A stretch of 13,141 nt of DNA from DASPJQ01 sp035299065 (GTDB taxonomy: Bacteria; Bacteroidota; Bacteroidia; Flavobacteriales_D; UBA2798), in NCBI GenBank assembly GCA_035299065.1, contig DATGXI010000039.1, positions 1 through 13,141 on the forward strand, given 5' to 3'. Both the position numbers and the translations under genes were made by a program. A model generated the notes under the pieces. It saw nothing but the letters and a program-made list of their open reading frames with translations, ran no database searches and had not been told where the DNA came from. Positions 1 through 7,050 of the stretch are shown here, in pieces. Each line of letters starts with the position of its first letter. The stretch's first letter is position 1.

Positions 1-1
1 T

Positions 2-2350
2 ATACTTGCTGCTGTAACCTTGCATGCTCAAACCGAGGATTGCGGAAATGGTTTGGACGATGATGGCGATGGCCTTGTTGACTGTGCCGACCCGGATTGT
101 TCAAGTGGCAGTGTACCCACGGGTGCGTTTTTTAATACAGCTACAAATGGTGCCGGAGGTGTTTTAGCGGGAGGAAGTTTTGACTCCAACTGGGACTTTG
201 CAACCGGATCGGCTGCGGGGCCATATACTCCAGCAATTGTAATGACTATTTACCCCGGAAGTTATTACCCAAGCCCCTGGGCTGACTGCGACTGGATTGC
301 CCACAATGCCACGGGTACCCACAGTGTAAACACCGATTATTATTACCGCATACAATTTTACTTACCCTGCACTACCCCCTGCGGAGCCTCTTATGCAACG
401 CCCGGTGTATTTTGTTTAAACATGGATTTTTTTGCCGACAATTCGGTAACAGAGGTATTGGTGAATGGGGTTGTGCAAACAGGTTTGGCGGGCGTTCCAC
501 CACCGGGCGACCCTTATTACCACGTGGGTTTTAGCGCAGCTGGTGGTGTTTCACTTACGCTTTGCAATGACTGGCAACCCGGGTTAAACGAATTGATTAT
601 TCACATTGCATCGGGGCCCGGATATTCCGGTTTTCTTGCGCAAAATTCAACCACATCGCCACCGGTTACAGGTGACCCCACTATTTTACCGGCTTATGTT
701 AATACAACATCATGCCTTGACGGTGGTATTGTTGACTTTGATGCCGCCTCAACCGGTGGAACCTGGACTGCCAGTTGCGGAACGTGTATTGATGCAGCAA
801 CCGGTGCTTTTGACCCCATGGCTGCAGGCGTTGGAGCTTATACCGTGGTGTATGCTTTAACGGTACCCTGTCCGGCAAGTGATACCACAACTATTACAGT
901 AATTGACACAGCCGATGCCACCATTGTTCCTGTTGCCCCTGTTTGTGCAAACACTGCTGCTTTTGCATTTACATCAGCAACCCCAGGAGGAACCTGGAGT
1001 GCAACCTGTGGCACCTGCATTAATGCAACAACAGGTGTATTTGATCCCAACATTGCGGGCGCAGGAACATATACCATTACACACAGTTTTAGTGCACCCT
1101 GTGCAGCAACCGACAATGAAACCATAACTGTTTTACCTGTACCTGATCCAGGCATTGTGCCTCCGGCTGTGATGTGCAACAATGGCAGTGCGGTTACATT
1201 AACCGCTGCTACTGCCGGAGGCACCTGGAGTGCAACATGCGGAACGTGTATAAATTCAGCAACAGGATTATTTAATCCAGCTGCTGCCGGAAGCGGATCA
1301 TGGACTGTTACCTATAGCCTGGGTGGCACCTGTCCTGCAAGCGATATTCAAACAGTTAATGTTCTTCCGTTCTTAAACGCAACCATTAATCCGGTGGGTT
1401 TAAAATGCAGCAGTGAAGCACCATTTGCATTTACGGCAGCATCAACGGGTGGAACCTGGAGCGCAACCTGTGGAGCATGTATAAATGCATCAACAGGCGT
1501 GGTTGACCCATCATTATTGAGTGCAGGAACCTATACCATTACGTACACCACCCCTGCCCCATGCGGAACAACCGATACCGAAACATTAACCATTAGTGAT
1601 GCCAATTTAATGGCAGTGCCTACGGCCGAAACCTGCAATGGGTATGGCGATGGAATTATTTTAGCAGTTGGTTCAGGAACCGGCCCATTTACCTACACGA
1701 TAACCGGACCTGAAACAGCAACTAACACCAGTGGAAATTTTACCGGCCTGGATGCCGGAACCTATACGGTTACGGTTACCAATACCGATGGTTGTACAGA
1801 TGTAAACACAAGTGTGGTTGGAAGTCCGGCCCCGGTAATTGCAGCGTTTACAGCCACACCTAATATTGGGCTGTTGCCGCTAAATGTAGTGTTTACCAAT
1901 ACCAGCACCGGTGCAACAAGTTATGTTTGGGACTTGGTTGTTGACACTGTTTTTACAACTAACGCCTCGGGAACTTACGTAAACGAAGACCAATACACCA
2001 TTGTACTTTATGCCATGAACGGTGCCTGTGCCGACACGGCTTACCTGACCATTGAAGCCATTTCACCATCAGAACTTGACGTATACAATGTTTTTAGCCC
2101 GAATGGCGATGGCGTAAATGATGTTTTCATTACCACCTGGATTAATTTATCGGAATTCAGCATTAAAATATATAACCGCTGGGGCCAGTTAATGTTTGAA
2201 AGCAATGATCAGACAAAAGGTTGGGACGGAAAAGACCTTGGCGGAAAAGATGCGACTGACGGAACCTATTATTACCTTGTAAAAGCAAAAGGAAAGGATG
2301 AACAGGCATACGATCAGCATGGCCATGTAACGCTTTTCAGGAATAAATAA
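2..2350 (+). CDS. Secreted multi-domain adhesin-like protein with T9SS type B sorting domain (5' partial)
   Basis: The reading frame is open to the left window edge and its first residues (ILAAVTLHAQ) look like the end of a signal peptide, so the true start lies upstream; the TTG at 20-22 is an internal Leu codon. The order of parts is as follows. A Cys-flanked acidic DDDGDG motif (nt 32-100) comes first. An aromatic-rich region that may be a jelly-roll or carbohydrate-binding-like domain follows (about nt 107-664). Then come four 77-residue Cys-rich repeats (about 674-1600), a SprB-type repeat ending in the GTYTVTVTNTDGC pattern (about 1601-1834) and a degenerate PKD-like domain (about 1832-2065). 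A gliding-associated CHU_C/type B sorting domain closes the protein, with NVFSPNGDGVNDVF and IYNRWGQ motifs (about 2081-2347). Known family behaviour: such C-termini direct export by the type IX system and attachment to the surface or release. Ligand unknown; an adhesin or matrix role is inferred. Domain calls at the C-terminus are firm, the N-terminal one is not. Confidence 0.9.
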   Translation: MLAAVTLHAQTEDCGNGLDDDGDGLVDCADPDCSSGSVPTGAFFNTATNGAGGVLAGGSFDSNWDFATGSAAGPYTPAIVMTIYPGSYYPSPWADCDWIAHNATGTHSVNTDYYYRIQFYLPCTTPCGASYATPGVFCLNMDFFADNSVTEVLVNGVVQTGLAGVPPPGDPYYHVGFSAAGGVSLTLCNDWQPGLNELIIHIASGPGYSGFLAQNSTTSPPVTGDPTILPAYVNTTSCLDGGIVDFDAASTGGTWTASCGTCIDAATGAFDPMAAGVGAYTVVYALTVPCPASDTTTITVIDTADATIVPVAPVCANTAAFAFTSATPGGTWSATCGTCINATTGVFDPNIAGAGTYTITHSFSAPCAATDNETITVLPVPDPGIVPPAVMCNNGSAVTLTAATAGGTWSATCGTCINSATGLFNPAAAGSGSWTVTYSLGGTCPASDIQTVNVLPFLNATINPVGLKCSSEAPFAFTAASTGGTWSATCGACINASTGVVDPSLLSAGTYTITYTTPAPCGTTDTETLTISDANLMAVPTAETCNGYGDGIILAVGSGTGPFTYTITGPETATNTSGNFTGLDAGTYTVTVTNTDGCTDVNTSVVGSPAPVIAAFTATPNIGLLPLNVVFTNTSTGATSYVWDLVVDTVFTTNASGTYVNEDQYTIVLYAMNGACADTAYLTIEAISPSELDVYNVFSPNGDGVNDVFITTWINLSEFSIKIYNRWGQLMFESNDQTKGWDGKDLGGKDATDGTYYYLVKAKGKDEQAYDQHGHVTLFRNK
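674..1600 (+). repeat. Four in-frame 231-base (77-residue) Cys-rich repeats
   Basis: The TGG codon of the GGTW motif recurs at 764, 995, 1226 and 1457, exactly 231 bases apart each time. Each unit has a leading Cys (codons at 713, 944, 1175 and 1406), a GGTW core, a CGTC or CGAC pair eight to ten residues later, a TG..(D/N)P turn, and a fourth Cys near its end. The DNA copies are diverged, but the protein pattern and length are kept, which suggests stacked beta domains with two disulfides each. Confidence 0.9.
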
Positions 2351-2391
2351 AACTAACGTTACCTAACCACTTAAAACGGCCTGGTTCAATT

Positions 2392-2414
2392 CGGTAACAA
2401 GCTGTAGTTAACCG
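2392..2414 (+). terminator. Weak hairpin after the adhesin gene
   Basis: CGGTAAC (2392-2398) can pair with GTTAACCG (2407-2414) with one bulged base and an 8-base loop. It is followed by a modest T-rich stretch (2424-2431). GGTAAC at 2393-2398 can instead pair with GTTACC at 2358-2363, so the two stems exclude each other. The T tract is not adjacent, so this is only a possible terminator. Confidence 0.2.
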
Positions 2415-2457
2415 CGTACGCCTGTTATTTTTACCCATTTTACCTTTCCTAACATCC

Positions 2458-2502
2458 TTTATATTTTGTTGGTTCATTTTAACAAAGGCTATTTATATTT
2501 TG
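2458..2502 (+). promoter_or_regulatory. Possible tandem promoter elements upstream of the 2524 gene
   Basis: The 11-mer TTTATATTTTG occurs twice, at 2458-2468 and 2492-2502. It is one base off the Bacteroidota -7 box TAnnTTTG (the G is one position late). The second copy would place a transcript start roughly 15 bases before the ATG. No well-spaced TTG -33 box was found, so support is weak. Confidence 0.25.
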
Positions 2503-2523
2503 CCTTAACCAATAAGCCTTTTC

Positions 2524-3078
2524 ATGCATTTACAGGTAAAACTGATTGCCGTATTTTTTTTAGTGTTGCTGATGGCCTGTAACCCATCACGAAGGTATTT
2601 CAATAAACGCATTGGATTTGGCCACGAAAAAACTGAAAAACCAATTGCTGAAAAGAAAATAACGGATACGGTGGCAAAGCAAAAACCGGCTCCGCCCTTA
2701 ACAGTAGACAAACCAACAGAAAGTAAGGCAAATTTACCCGGTAAGGACACAAGTAAATTTACCCAGCCAGGTAAATCAAATGGGATTAAACCTGATTCGT
2801 TAAAAGTGTTACCTGTAACCGATGAAGAGTTGTTTAATTTCAAAGCAGCGCGAAAAAATCATAAGCACCACAATGCCGGTTCAGGTATTCTTGCGGGCCT
2901 GTTCCTGCTTTTATTTGTTTTTTTTTCAGTGGTGATTTTCCTGGCAGGCTTATTTATTTACCGCACCAGTTGGTCAATAGGTTTGCAAAACCTGGTATTC
3001 CTGGGAATTATTTTAACCGGAACCGTTGTGTGTAAATGGTTATTGAAACAATGGAATAAAGCTGCTTACGGTGAGTAG
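2524..3078 (+). CDS. Putative lipoprotein with two C-terminal transmembrane helices
   Basis: I do not recognise this 184-residue protein. It begins with a hydrophobic leader ending in a lipobox-like LLMAC, with the acceptor Cys at residue 19. A basic, Lys/Pro/Thr-rich stretch of about 95 residues follows (about 22-116) and is probably disordered. Two strong hydrophobic helices come at about 121-145 and 152-172, then a short basic tail. Lys and His residues lie just before the first helix. If the Cys is acylated, the protein would be tethered at both ends to the inner membrane with the linker in the periplasm; if not, the leader is simply a third helix. The ATG at 2524 is the natural start, because the leader follows at once. 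The gene lies 173 bases after the adhesin gene and converges on the next gene with one base between stops. Confidence 0.75.
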   Translation: MHLQVKLIAVFFLVLLMACNPSRRYFNKRIGFGHEKTEKPIAEKKITDTVAKQKPAPPLTVDKPTESKANLPGKDTSKFTQPGKSNGIKPDSLKVLPVTDEELFNFKAARKNHKHHNAGSGILAGLFLLLFVFFSVVIFLAGLFIYRTSWSIGLQNLVFLGIILTGTVVCKWLLKQWNKAAYGE

Positions 3079-3079
3079 A

Positions 3080-3586
3080 TCAACGCGTAAGTTTATCATC
3101 TTCGTCAAGAGCCACCGTTAAGTCGGGATGCAGTTCCTTGAACACCATGCCTACAATTTTAATATCGAGGCCAGTTATGTCGGCAAATTTCCAGTTTACA
3201 CCATCCTTACTTACAGCAAGCAAATAAAAATTGGAGTTGACGGTAGCAAAATTATTGGTGTATGAACGTACCTGTTTAATTATACACTGGTAATATCCTT
3301 TGTTTTCAAAGATTTCAGAATTCATGAGGCTTGATACCTTGGTAAGGTCGGCATCACGCTGGGCATTGTATTTGTCAGTGGCTTTCAGATTTTCCTTTAA
3401 CTGGGCCTTTTCCTCTTTATTGGCATAAACAAAATGCGCCATTTTTGAAATGTGCTTGTCGTATTGCTTGCGTTTTAAAAAATTGCCAAACTCATCGGCT
3501 TGTTCAACAACGGTTGCCTGCATTTTGTTTTTGCCAAGACAGGAGCTTAATACGAAAGGGAATATGAAAAGTGCCAGGTAGCGCAT
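3080..3586 (-). CDS. Small putative lipoprotein, unknown function
   Basis: This 168-residue protein has a short leader with lipobox VLSSC (Cys16), so it is likely lipid-anchored. The mature part starts with a charged, Lys/Glu-rich helical region (about 25-85). A segment that looks like beta strands follows (about 95-145, with aromatic residues around YYQCI and FYLLAV and a GVNWKFADI motif). It may belong to the small alpha+beta (NTF2-like or DUF-type) periplasmic fold, but this is a guess from pattern only. It is the last gene of the minus-strand block, 21 bases after the zinc-ribbon gene, and so probably co-transcribed with it. Its stop lies one base from the stop of the convergent gene on the other strand. 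Confidence 0.75.
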   Translation of the reverse strand: MRYLALFIFPFVLSSCLGKNKMQATVVEQADEFGNFLKRKQYDKHISKMAHFVYANKEEKAQLKENLKATDKYNAQRDADLTKVSSLMNSEIFENKGYYQCIIKQVRSYTNNFATVNSNFYLLAVSKDGVNWKFADITGLDIKIVGMVFKELHPDLTVALDEDDKLTR

Positions 3587-3607
3587 GGTTGTAAAAGTAC
3601 GTATTTT

Positions 3608-4720
3608 TCAGAATGCGGTAGCGTTCTTTTGATTTGTTTGGGAAATACACGCTTTTATGCGTTTTCTGGCATTCTCAATACCTACGGTATCCCAATGAAG
3701 CTCACCTGTATTTTCATGGTATTTAATGGTTGACAGCGGCTTTTCCTGGCTAGCAGCAAACTCATCGTAACACTGTTTAAGTTCTTCTTTTTTCACAAGT
3801 ATCATGTCAATAGGTATATCCCAGCCGTTTTCATAACGGTTATTATTTGGAATGTATCGTGCATCTATTAAAATTATGCGTGTAAAGTAATCGGGATGGT
3901 CAAACCTGATTTTATAAACATTATCGGTTTCCATTTCAATAGCTGCCATTTCCTGTCCTTCAAGAATGATTTTTGAAAAAACAGCATTATTTTTATAAAT
4001 GGTAACAGCGGCTCCATGTATTGGTTTTTCGGTAGTATAATCAAGCACCCGTATATCCGATCTCAACCGGATACTTTCCTCGTTGGCGGTTTCTGGTTTT
4101 TTTTCAGAGGTAAACCTTGTGTCCGGTTCATATTCACGCCAAATAAAAAGGATTTTACCATTTTCATACATTCCTTTAATTTTGTTGCGCGAATAATATT
4201 TTTCAACGCTTTCAAAACAATCATCACGGTCAAGCCCGTTTACCGATTTGTAATAGTTATACTTGTTTTCATAAAAGAAAAGGGAATCACCCTTTATGCG
4301 TTTTAATTTTAAAAAACCATACACTATTTCACCTTCATGGTCAACTGTTTCATACTTGTACACATCGTTTTTTACCGGATGATTCGCGTATTCCCGGATC
4401 CTCATGCTGTTAAACGTCATGGTAATTATACCTGCTGCGACCAATAACAAAATTAGCCCTGTGCCAATAAAAAGGTACCATGAGGTTGCGCGTACGTTTG
4501 ACTTTAATTGCTCAAGTGTTACGCGGTTATCGCCATCGCTACAGGACGTACAATAAATTTGATAATACTTTCGGCCCAAAGGAAATAAGGGAATCCAAAA
4601 CAGGTGCATATAGTCACGGTAAACTTCCAGGCGCAATGAAAAACGTTTGCATCCGGTGCAGGGTTGACCAATTGTATCAATGGTTTTAAGACGGGCCGTT
4701 TTTTGACCAATAACAATCAT
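3608..4720 (-). CDS. Zinc-ribbon, single-pass membrane protein with C-terminal regulatory-like beta domain
   Basis: This is a 370-residue protein in three parts. Residues 1-62 form a zinc ribbon with Cys pairs at 21/24 and 57/60 around a conserved-looking HLFWIPLFPLGRKYY segment, as in bacterial zinc_ribbon-type membrane proteins. A transmembrane helix lies at about 79-103. The large remaining part is outside or inside the membrane depending on topology. Residues about 224-311 (RVLDYTTEKPIHGAAVTIYKN and following) look like a carboxypeptidase-regulatory-like beta sandwich. By analogy the ribbon would be cytoplasmic and the beta domain periplasmic; this is inference. The start ATG overlaps the stop of the preceding gene as ATGA (4717-4720), which points to translational coupling. 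Function unknown; a sensor or scaffold role is possible. Confidence 0.8.
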   Translation of the reverse strand: MIVIGQKTARLKTIDTIGQPCTGCKRFSLRLEVYRDYMHLFWIPLFPLGRKYYQIYCTSCSDGDNRVTLEQLKSNVRATSWYLFIGTGLILLLVAAGIITMTFNSMRIREYANHPVKNDVYKYETVDHEGEIVYGFLKLKRIKGDSLFFYENKYNYYKSVNGLDRDDCFESVEKYYSRNKIKGMYENGKILFIWREYEPDTRFTSEKKPETANEESIRLRSDIRVLDYTTEKPIHGAAVTIYKNNAVFSKIILEGQEMAAIEMETDNVYKIRFDHPDYFTRIILIDARYIPNNNRYENGWDIPIDMILVKKEELKQCYDEFAASQEKPLSTIKYHENTGELHWDTVGIENARKRIKACISQTNQKNATAF

Positions 4721-5169
4721 ATCTTGAATATGCGTTCATCAAACAAGGCATAAAGGTCCTCGGGCTTCATGTCAAGTTCTTTACACGAAATAAACACACA
4801 AGTTTCATGCAGGGCAATTGCCCGGGTCATGTTCATGCGCTCATACCCTTGGAAACGGTTAAGCAAAAAATCATAATCCTTTAAATACACTGCCAGGGTT
4901 GCTGCACCATTAGCTTGTGAAAGGTGGCATGATTGAACATAGCCCCACGGAATTGGACCGCCCGCTTCAAGGTCCAGTAATTCAAGAAAACCATTGTCAT
5001 TTACAACCAGTACCGGACGTTTGCGCACCAGCTTTATAATGGCATATACAAGCGAGAATATGCTACCAAACAAAATGGCACCGGTTAGTATGCACATGAT
5101 GGCAGAAAACGCATTGTCATAGCTTATAATCCATATGGTAAACCAGGTGCAAATGGCCATGGTAACCAA
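4717..5169 (-). CDS. STM3941-like two-helix membrane protein (start uncertain)
   Basis: The protein has two hydrophobic helices (about residues 1-17 and 20-47 of the TTG-started form), then KLVRKRPVLVVNDNGFLEL and a soluble part of about 100 residues. The order of a short helix pair, basic loop, RPxLxVNDxG and a beta-rich PH-like domain resembles the STM3941 family, whose role is not known. The first usable start codons are TTG at 5167-5169 and ATG at 5158-5160. However, the frame stays open for 29 codons further up to the TAG of the preceding gene, and that stretch reads like a normal family N-terminus (YYNKKRIARN before the first helix). No ATG, GTG or TTG lies in it. The stop overlaps the next ATG as ATGA. 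Family call about 60 percent sure. Confidence 0.75.
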   Translation of the reverse strand: MVTMAICTWFTIWIISYDNAFSAIMCILTGAILFGSIFSLVYAIIKLVRKRPVLVVNDNGFLELLDLEAGGPIPWGYVQSCHLSQANGAATLAVYLKDYDFLLNRFQGYERMNMTRAIALHETCVFISCKELDMKPEDLYALFDERIFKI

Positions 5170-5256
5170 AACAATTACCAGGTTTCGGGCAATGCGTTTT
5201 TTATTGTAGTATACTAAGGTTTCGATGGTATAAATATACTGATTTTTAAATGGGTA

Positions 5257-6072
5257 CTAACAACCAAAAGCCAGGCGGAAACAAATGTACTTAATGTGCT
5301 GTTTACCCTCGCTATCAATTCCTTTAAGGCGAAGGTACACATGGTTGATGGCAATGAAACTAGGCGACTCACCCACTTGTTTAATGCTGTTTATGGCTTC
5401 GCGGTACTGCTCACCGCAATGCTTAAGTGCATATGATTTTAATTCTTCCACATCAATTTTTAACGGTGTTGAATAATGGGTTTCCAGGTACAGGGTTGGA
5501 AAAAACTTGCCGTTTTCGTCTTTGTGCAGTACCTCCCAGGGGCCAACATAATTGTTCCAGTTTTCCAAATCACAATGCGGGCCATCCCATGAAATACCAA
5601 TCACATGATCACTTGCCTGGTCAATGCTTAAATCATGCAGTTTACCGGATGTGAATTCAAATGAAGCTTCATTTGGAAAAACATCTGTAGCATCTATAAA
5701 AACGGTATCGCTATTTTGCCCGGTTTTGGCTCCCTCAACACGCGCGCCAAAGTTAAATTCACCAATGGAAACACGTATCATAGCGGTGTCTTTTGGCGCG
5801 TTCAACAACGCGGTTGGTTTGCTGCTAGTGTCGGCATATACTACACGCTCAGGTAGTGGCTTTTCATCAAACCGGTCAAGAAATGAATGGCTGGTAAAAT
5901 AAAAACAAAGCACTGAACCAATGAGGAAACCACCACCAATGGTAAATGTTGTTTGTGCCTGGTTTCGCAGGCCAGTTACAAGATAAATTACTGCAAATAC
6001 AAGAAAAACCCAACCAAGAAAGTACAGAAAAAGTATAAACAATGCCGTTGGTAAAAGACTAATGCTTTCCAT
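5257..6072 (-). CDS. Membrane protein with two N-terminal helices, unknown function
   Basis: I do not recognise this 271-residue protein. Two hydrophobic helices (about 8-33 and 43-60) are joined by a short basic loop (TGLRNQ). They are followed by a soluble region of about 210 residues that contains several Trp/His/Cys residues (for example SWDGPHCDLENW and a terminal FGC). A periplasmic location of this part is likely if the loop is cytoplasmic. The ATG at 6072 is the natural start because no other Met precedes the first helix. A strong hairpin terminator ends only about six bases upstream of this ATG, so the gene needs its own promoter inside or just before the hairpin, or read-through. 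The gene ends 87 bases before the STM3941-like gene, in the same reading frame, and may be in one operon with it. Confidence 0.75.
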   Translation of the reverse strand: MESISLLPTALFILFLYFLGWVFLVFAVIYLVTGLRNQAQTTFTIGGGFLIGSVLCFYFTSHSFLDRFDEKPLPERVVYADTSSKPTALLNAPKDTAMIRVSIGEFNFGARVEGAKTGQNSDTVFIDATDVFPNEASFEFTSGKLHDLSIDQASDHVIGISWDGPHCDLENWNNYVGPWEVLHKDENGKFFPTLYLETHYSTPLKIDVEELKSYALKHCGEQYREAINSIKQVGESPSFIAINHVYLRLKGIDSEGKQHIKYICFRLAFGC

Positions 6073-6078
6073 GAAACA

Positions 6079-6109
6079 AAAAAGGTTACCCTGTAAAAGT
6101 AACCTTTTT
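6079..6109 (-). terminator. Rho-independent terminator of the 6132-6920 gene
   Basis: AAAAAGGTTAC (6079-6089) and GTAACCTTTTT (6099-6109) form a perfect 11-base-pair stem with a 9-base loop. The A and T runs give a T tract on either strand. It lies 22 bases after the TAA of the minus-strand gene 6132-6920 and just before the ATG of the next gene. Confidence 0.8.
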
Positions 6110-6131
6110 AAACAGGAAAAATAAATGTTAT

Positions 6132-6920
6132 TTACTGACCAGGTACTTTTGGCGCCTTTGGGCCACCGCCACCATAGGCAAAACCAATGTTTAATGTTGT
6201 ATGTATAATTGGGAAAGGTGCTTTGGCACTAAGCTCCATGTTGTATTGGCCAACGTCTTTTTTAACCGGCAGAAATTTTGAGTCTTCCAACCCGTATGTA
6301 TATTTATTAATGTCCTCGGTATAATTGCGAAAATCAAAGTTGGCTGATGTGTTGCTTGCTTCAATGCCGCCACTTAATTTACCCATACCAAAGCCAAGGC
6401 TCAGTATGGTCCAGTCAATTACAAAATGATTTTTAATAATGCCTTGCACACCAACCAGCATGCCTCCACCACCCAGGCCGTATTTAAACACTTGTTTTAA
6501 ATCAGCTTTGTACTCCACGTTAAATTCATCGTGAAAGGTTCCTTTAAAGGTGCCTGACTCAACTTTGTATTGCATGTACTGGCCAAATACACCAATGTAT
6601 AAACCGCGCATGTTCTCTTTACGGTAATACCTGAACTGGGTAATGTTACCAATGGCGGTTAGTTTGGATGAGAGAAAAGGATTTTCTTCAAGCCCGTCAA
6701 CCTCAAATTTATTGGTGAGTATTTTTGGAACTGTGAGTGGAGCCATGATCTTTACAATGGTGTTTACACTTATTTTTCCAAACAGCAAACGCTCCTGCCC
6801 AACATGGGCTGTGCGGTAAAGCGGTCCAAATAAAATATTTGTTTTGGTGATGTTTTTTTGGGCATGGCCCAATGATACTGTTCCTGCCAAAAGCAGGGCT
6901 AGAGCGATTTTCCTGTACAT
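6132..6920 (-). CDS. Exported protein, probable outer-membrane beta-barrel
   Basis: This 262-residue protein begins with a clear signal peptide (basic MYRK, hydrophobic core, cleavage near GHAQ at about residue 20). The mature part is rich in alternating aromatic and polar strands with short Gly-rich turns (KTNILFGPLYRTAHVG, YIGVFGQYMQYKV, YGLGGGGMLVGVQG, WTILSLGFGMGK). This is the look of small Bacteroidota outer-membrane barrels such as DUF3575-type proteins; the exact family is not certain. An odd Gly/Pro-rich end (YGGGGPKAPKVPGQ) follows the last strand rather than a terminal aromatic residue, which argues for caution on the barrel call. The gene appears to be a single transcription unit, with a good promoter candidate upstream and a strong terminator after it. 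Confidence 0.7.
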   Translation of the reverse strand: MYRKIALALLLAGTVSLGHAQKNITKTNILFGPLYRTAHVGQERLLFGKISVNTIVKIMAPLTVPKILTNKFEVDGLEENPFLSSKLTAIGNITQFRYYRKENMRGLYIGVFGQYMQYKVESGTFKGTFHDEFNVEYKADLKQVFKYGLGGGGMLVGVQGIIKNHFVIDWTILSLGFGMGKLSGGIEASNTSANFDFRNYTEDINKYTYGLEDSKFLPVKKDVGQYNMELSAKAPFPIIHTTLNIGFAYGGGGPKAPKVPGQ

Positions 6921-6939
6921 GATTTAAAATGCGTTTAGT

Positions 6940-6973
6940 CAAATATAGCAGGAAAAGTAAAGTGCGCCAGCAA
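6940..6973 (-). promoter_or_regulatory. Bacteroidota-type promoter for the 6132-6920 gene
   Basis: On the minus strand TATATTTG (6947 to 6940) matches the -7 box TAnnTTTG exactly. A TTG (6973 to 6971) lies 23 bases upstream, within the spacing range known for such promoters. Transcription would begin about a dozen bases before the ATG at 6920. Confidence 0.55.
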
Positions 6974-7012
6974 TTAATTATGTTTATAACCGAAAATTAT
7001 GGCCGACTAAAC

Positions 7013-7034
7013 CAGTACAACAAATAACGTACTG
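7013..7034 (-). terminator. Weak hairpin after the 7051-7512 lipoprotein gene
   Basis: CAGTAC (7013-7018) and GTACTG (7029-7034) form a 6-base stem with a 10-base loop, 17 bases past the stop codon. There is no T tract directly after it on the minus strand, so its use as a terminator is doubtful. The rest of 6921-7050 holds only the promoter described for the 6132-6920 gene. Confidence 0.2.
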
Positions 7035-7050
7035 ATAACTAACGATTTTT

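Noticed and set aside
20..22. TTG as start of the adhesin gene
   Set aside because: The frame is open to the left edge and the codons before it encode the end of a signal peptide (ILAAVT), so this is an internal Leu codon and the gene is cut by the window.
838..1224. Minus-strand open frame of 128 residues within the adhesin
   Set aside because: It lies within the repeat region of a well-supported gene, has no recognisable domain, and its open frame follows from the repeated GC-richer codons on the other strand.
713..1636. The 231-base periodicity as a CRISPR array or DNA satellite
   Set aside because: The period is a multiple of three in one continuous frame, the DNA copies are diverged, and there are no short identical repeats with spacers.
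2505..2843. Minus-strand frame of 112 residues over the 2524 gene
   Set aside because: It is a shadow of the + strand gene, which has a lipobox and membrane helices in good order; the opposite frame shows no coherent domain.
3612..3627. Small hairpin GAATGC/GCGTTC at the end of the zinc-ribbon gene
   Set aside because: It is six pairs including a wobble, lies within the last codons, and has no T tract on the coding strand, so it is not credible as a terminator.
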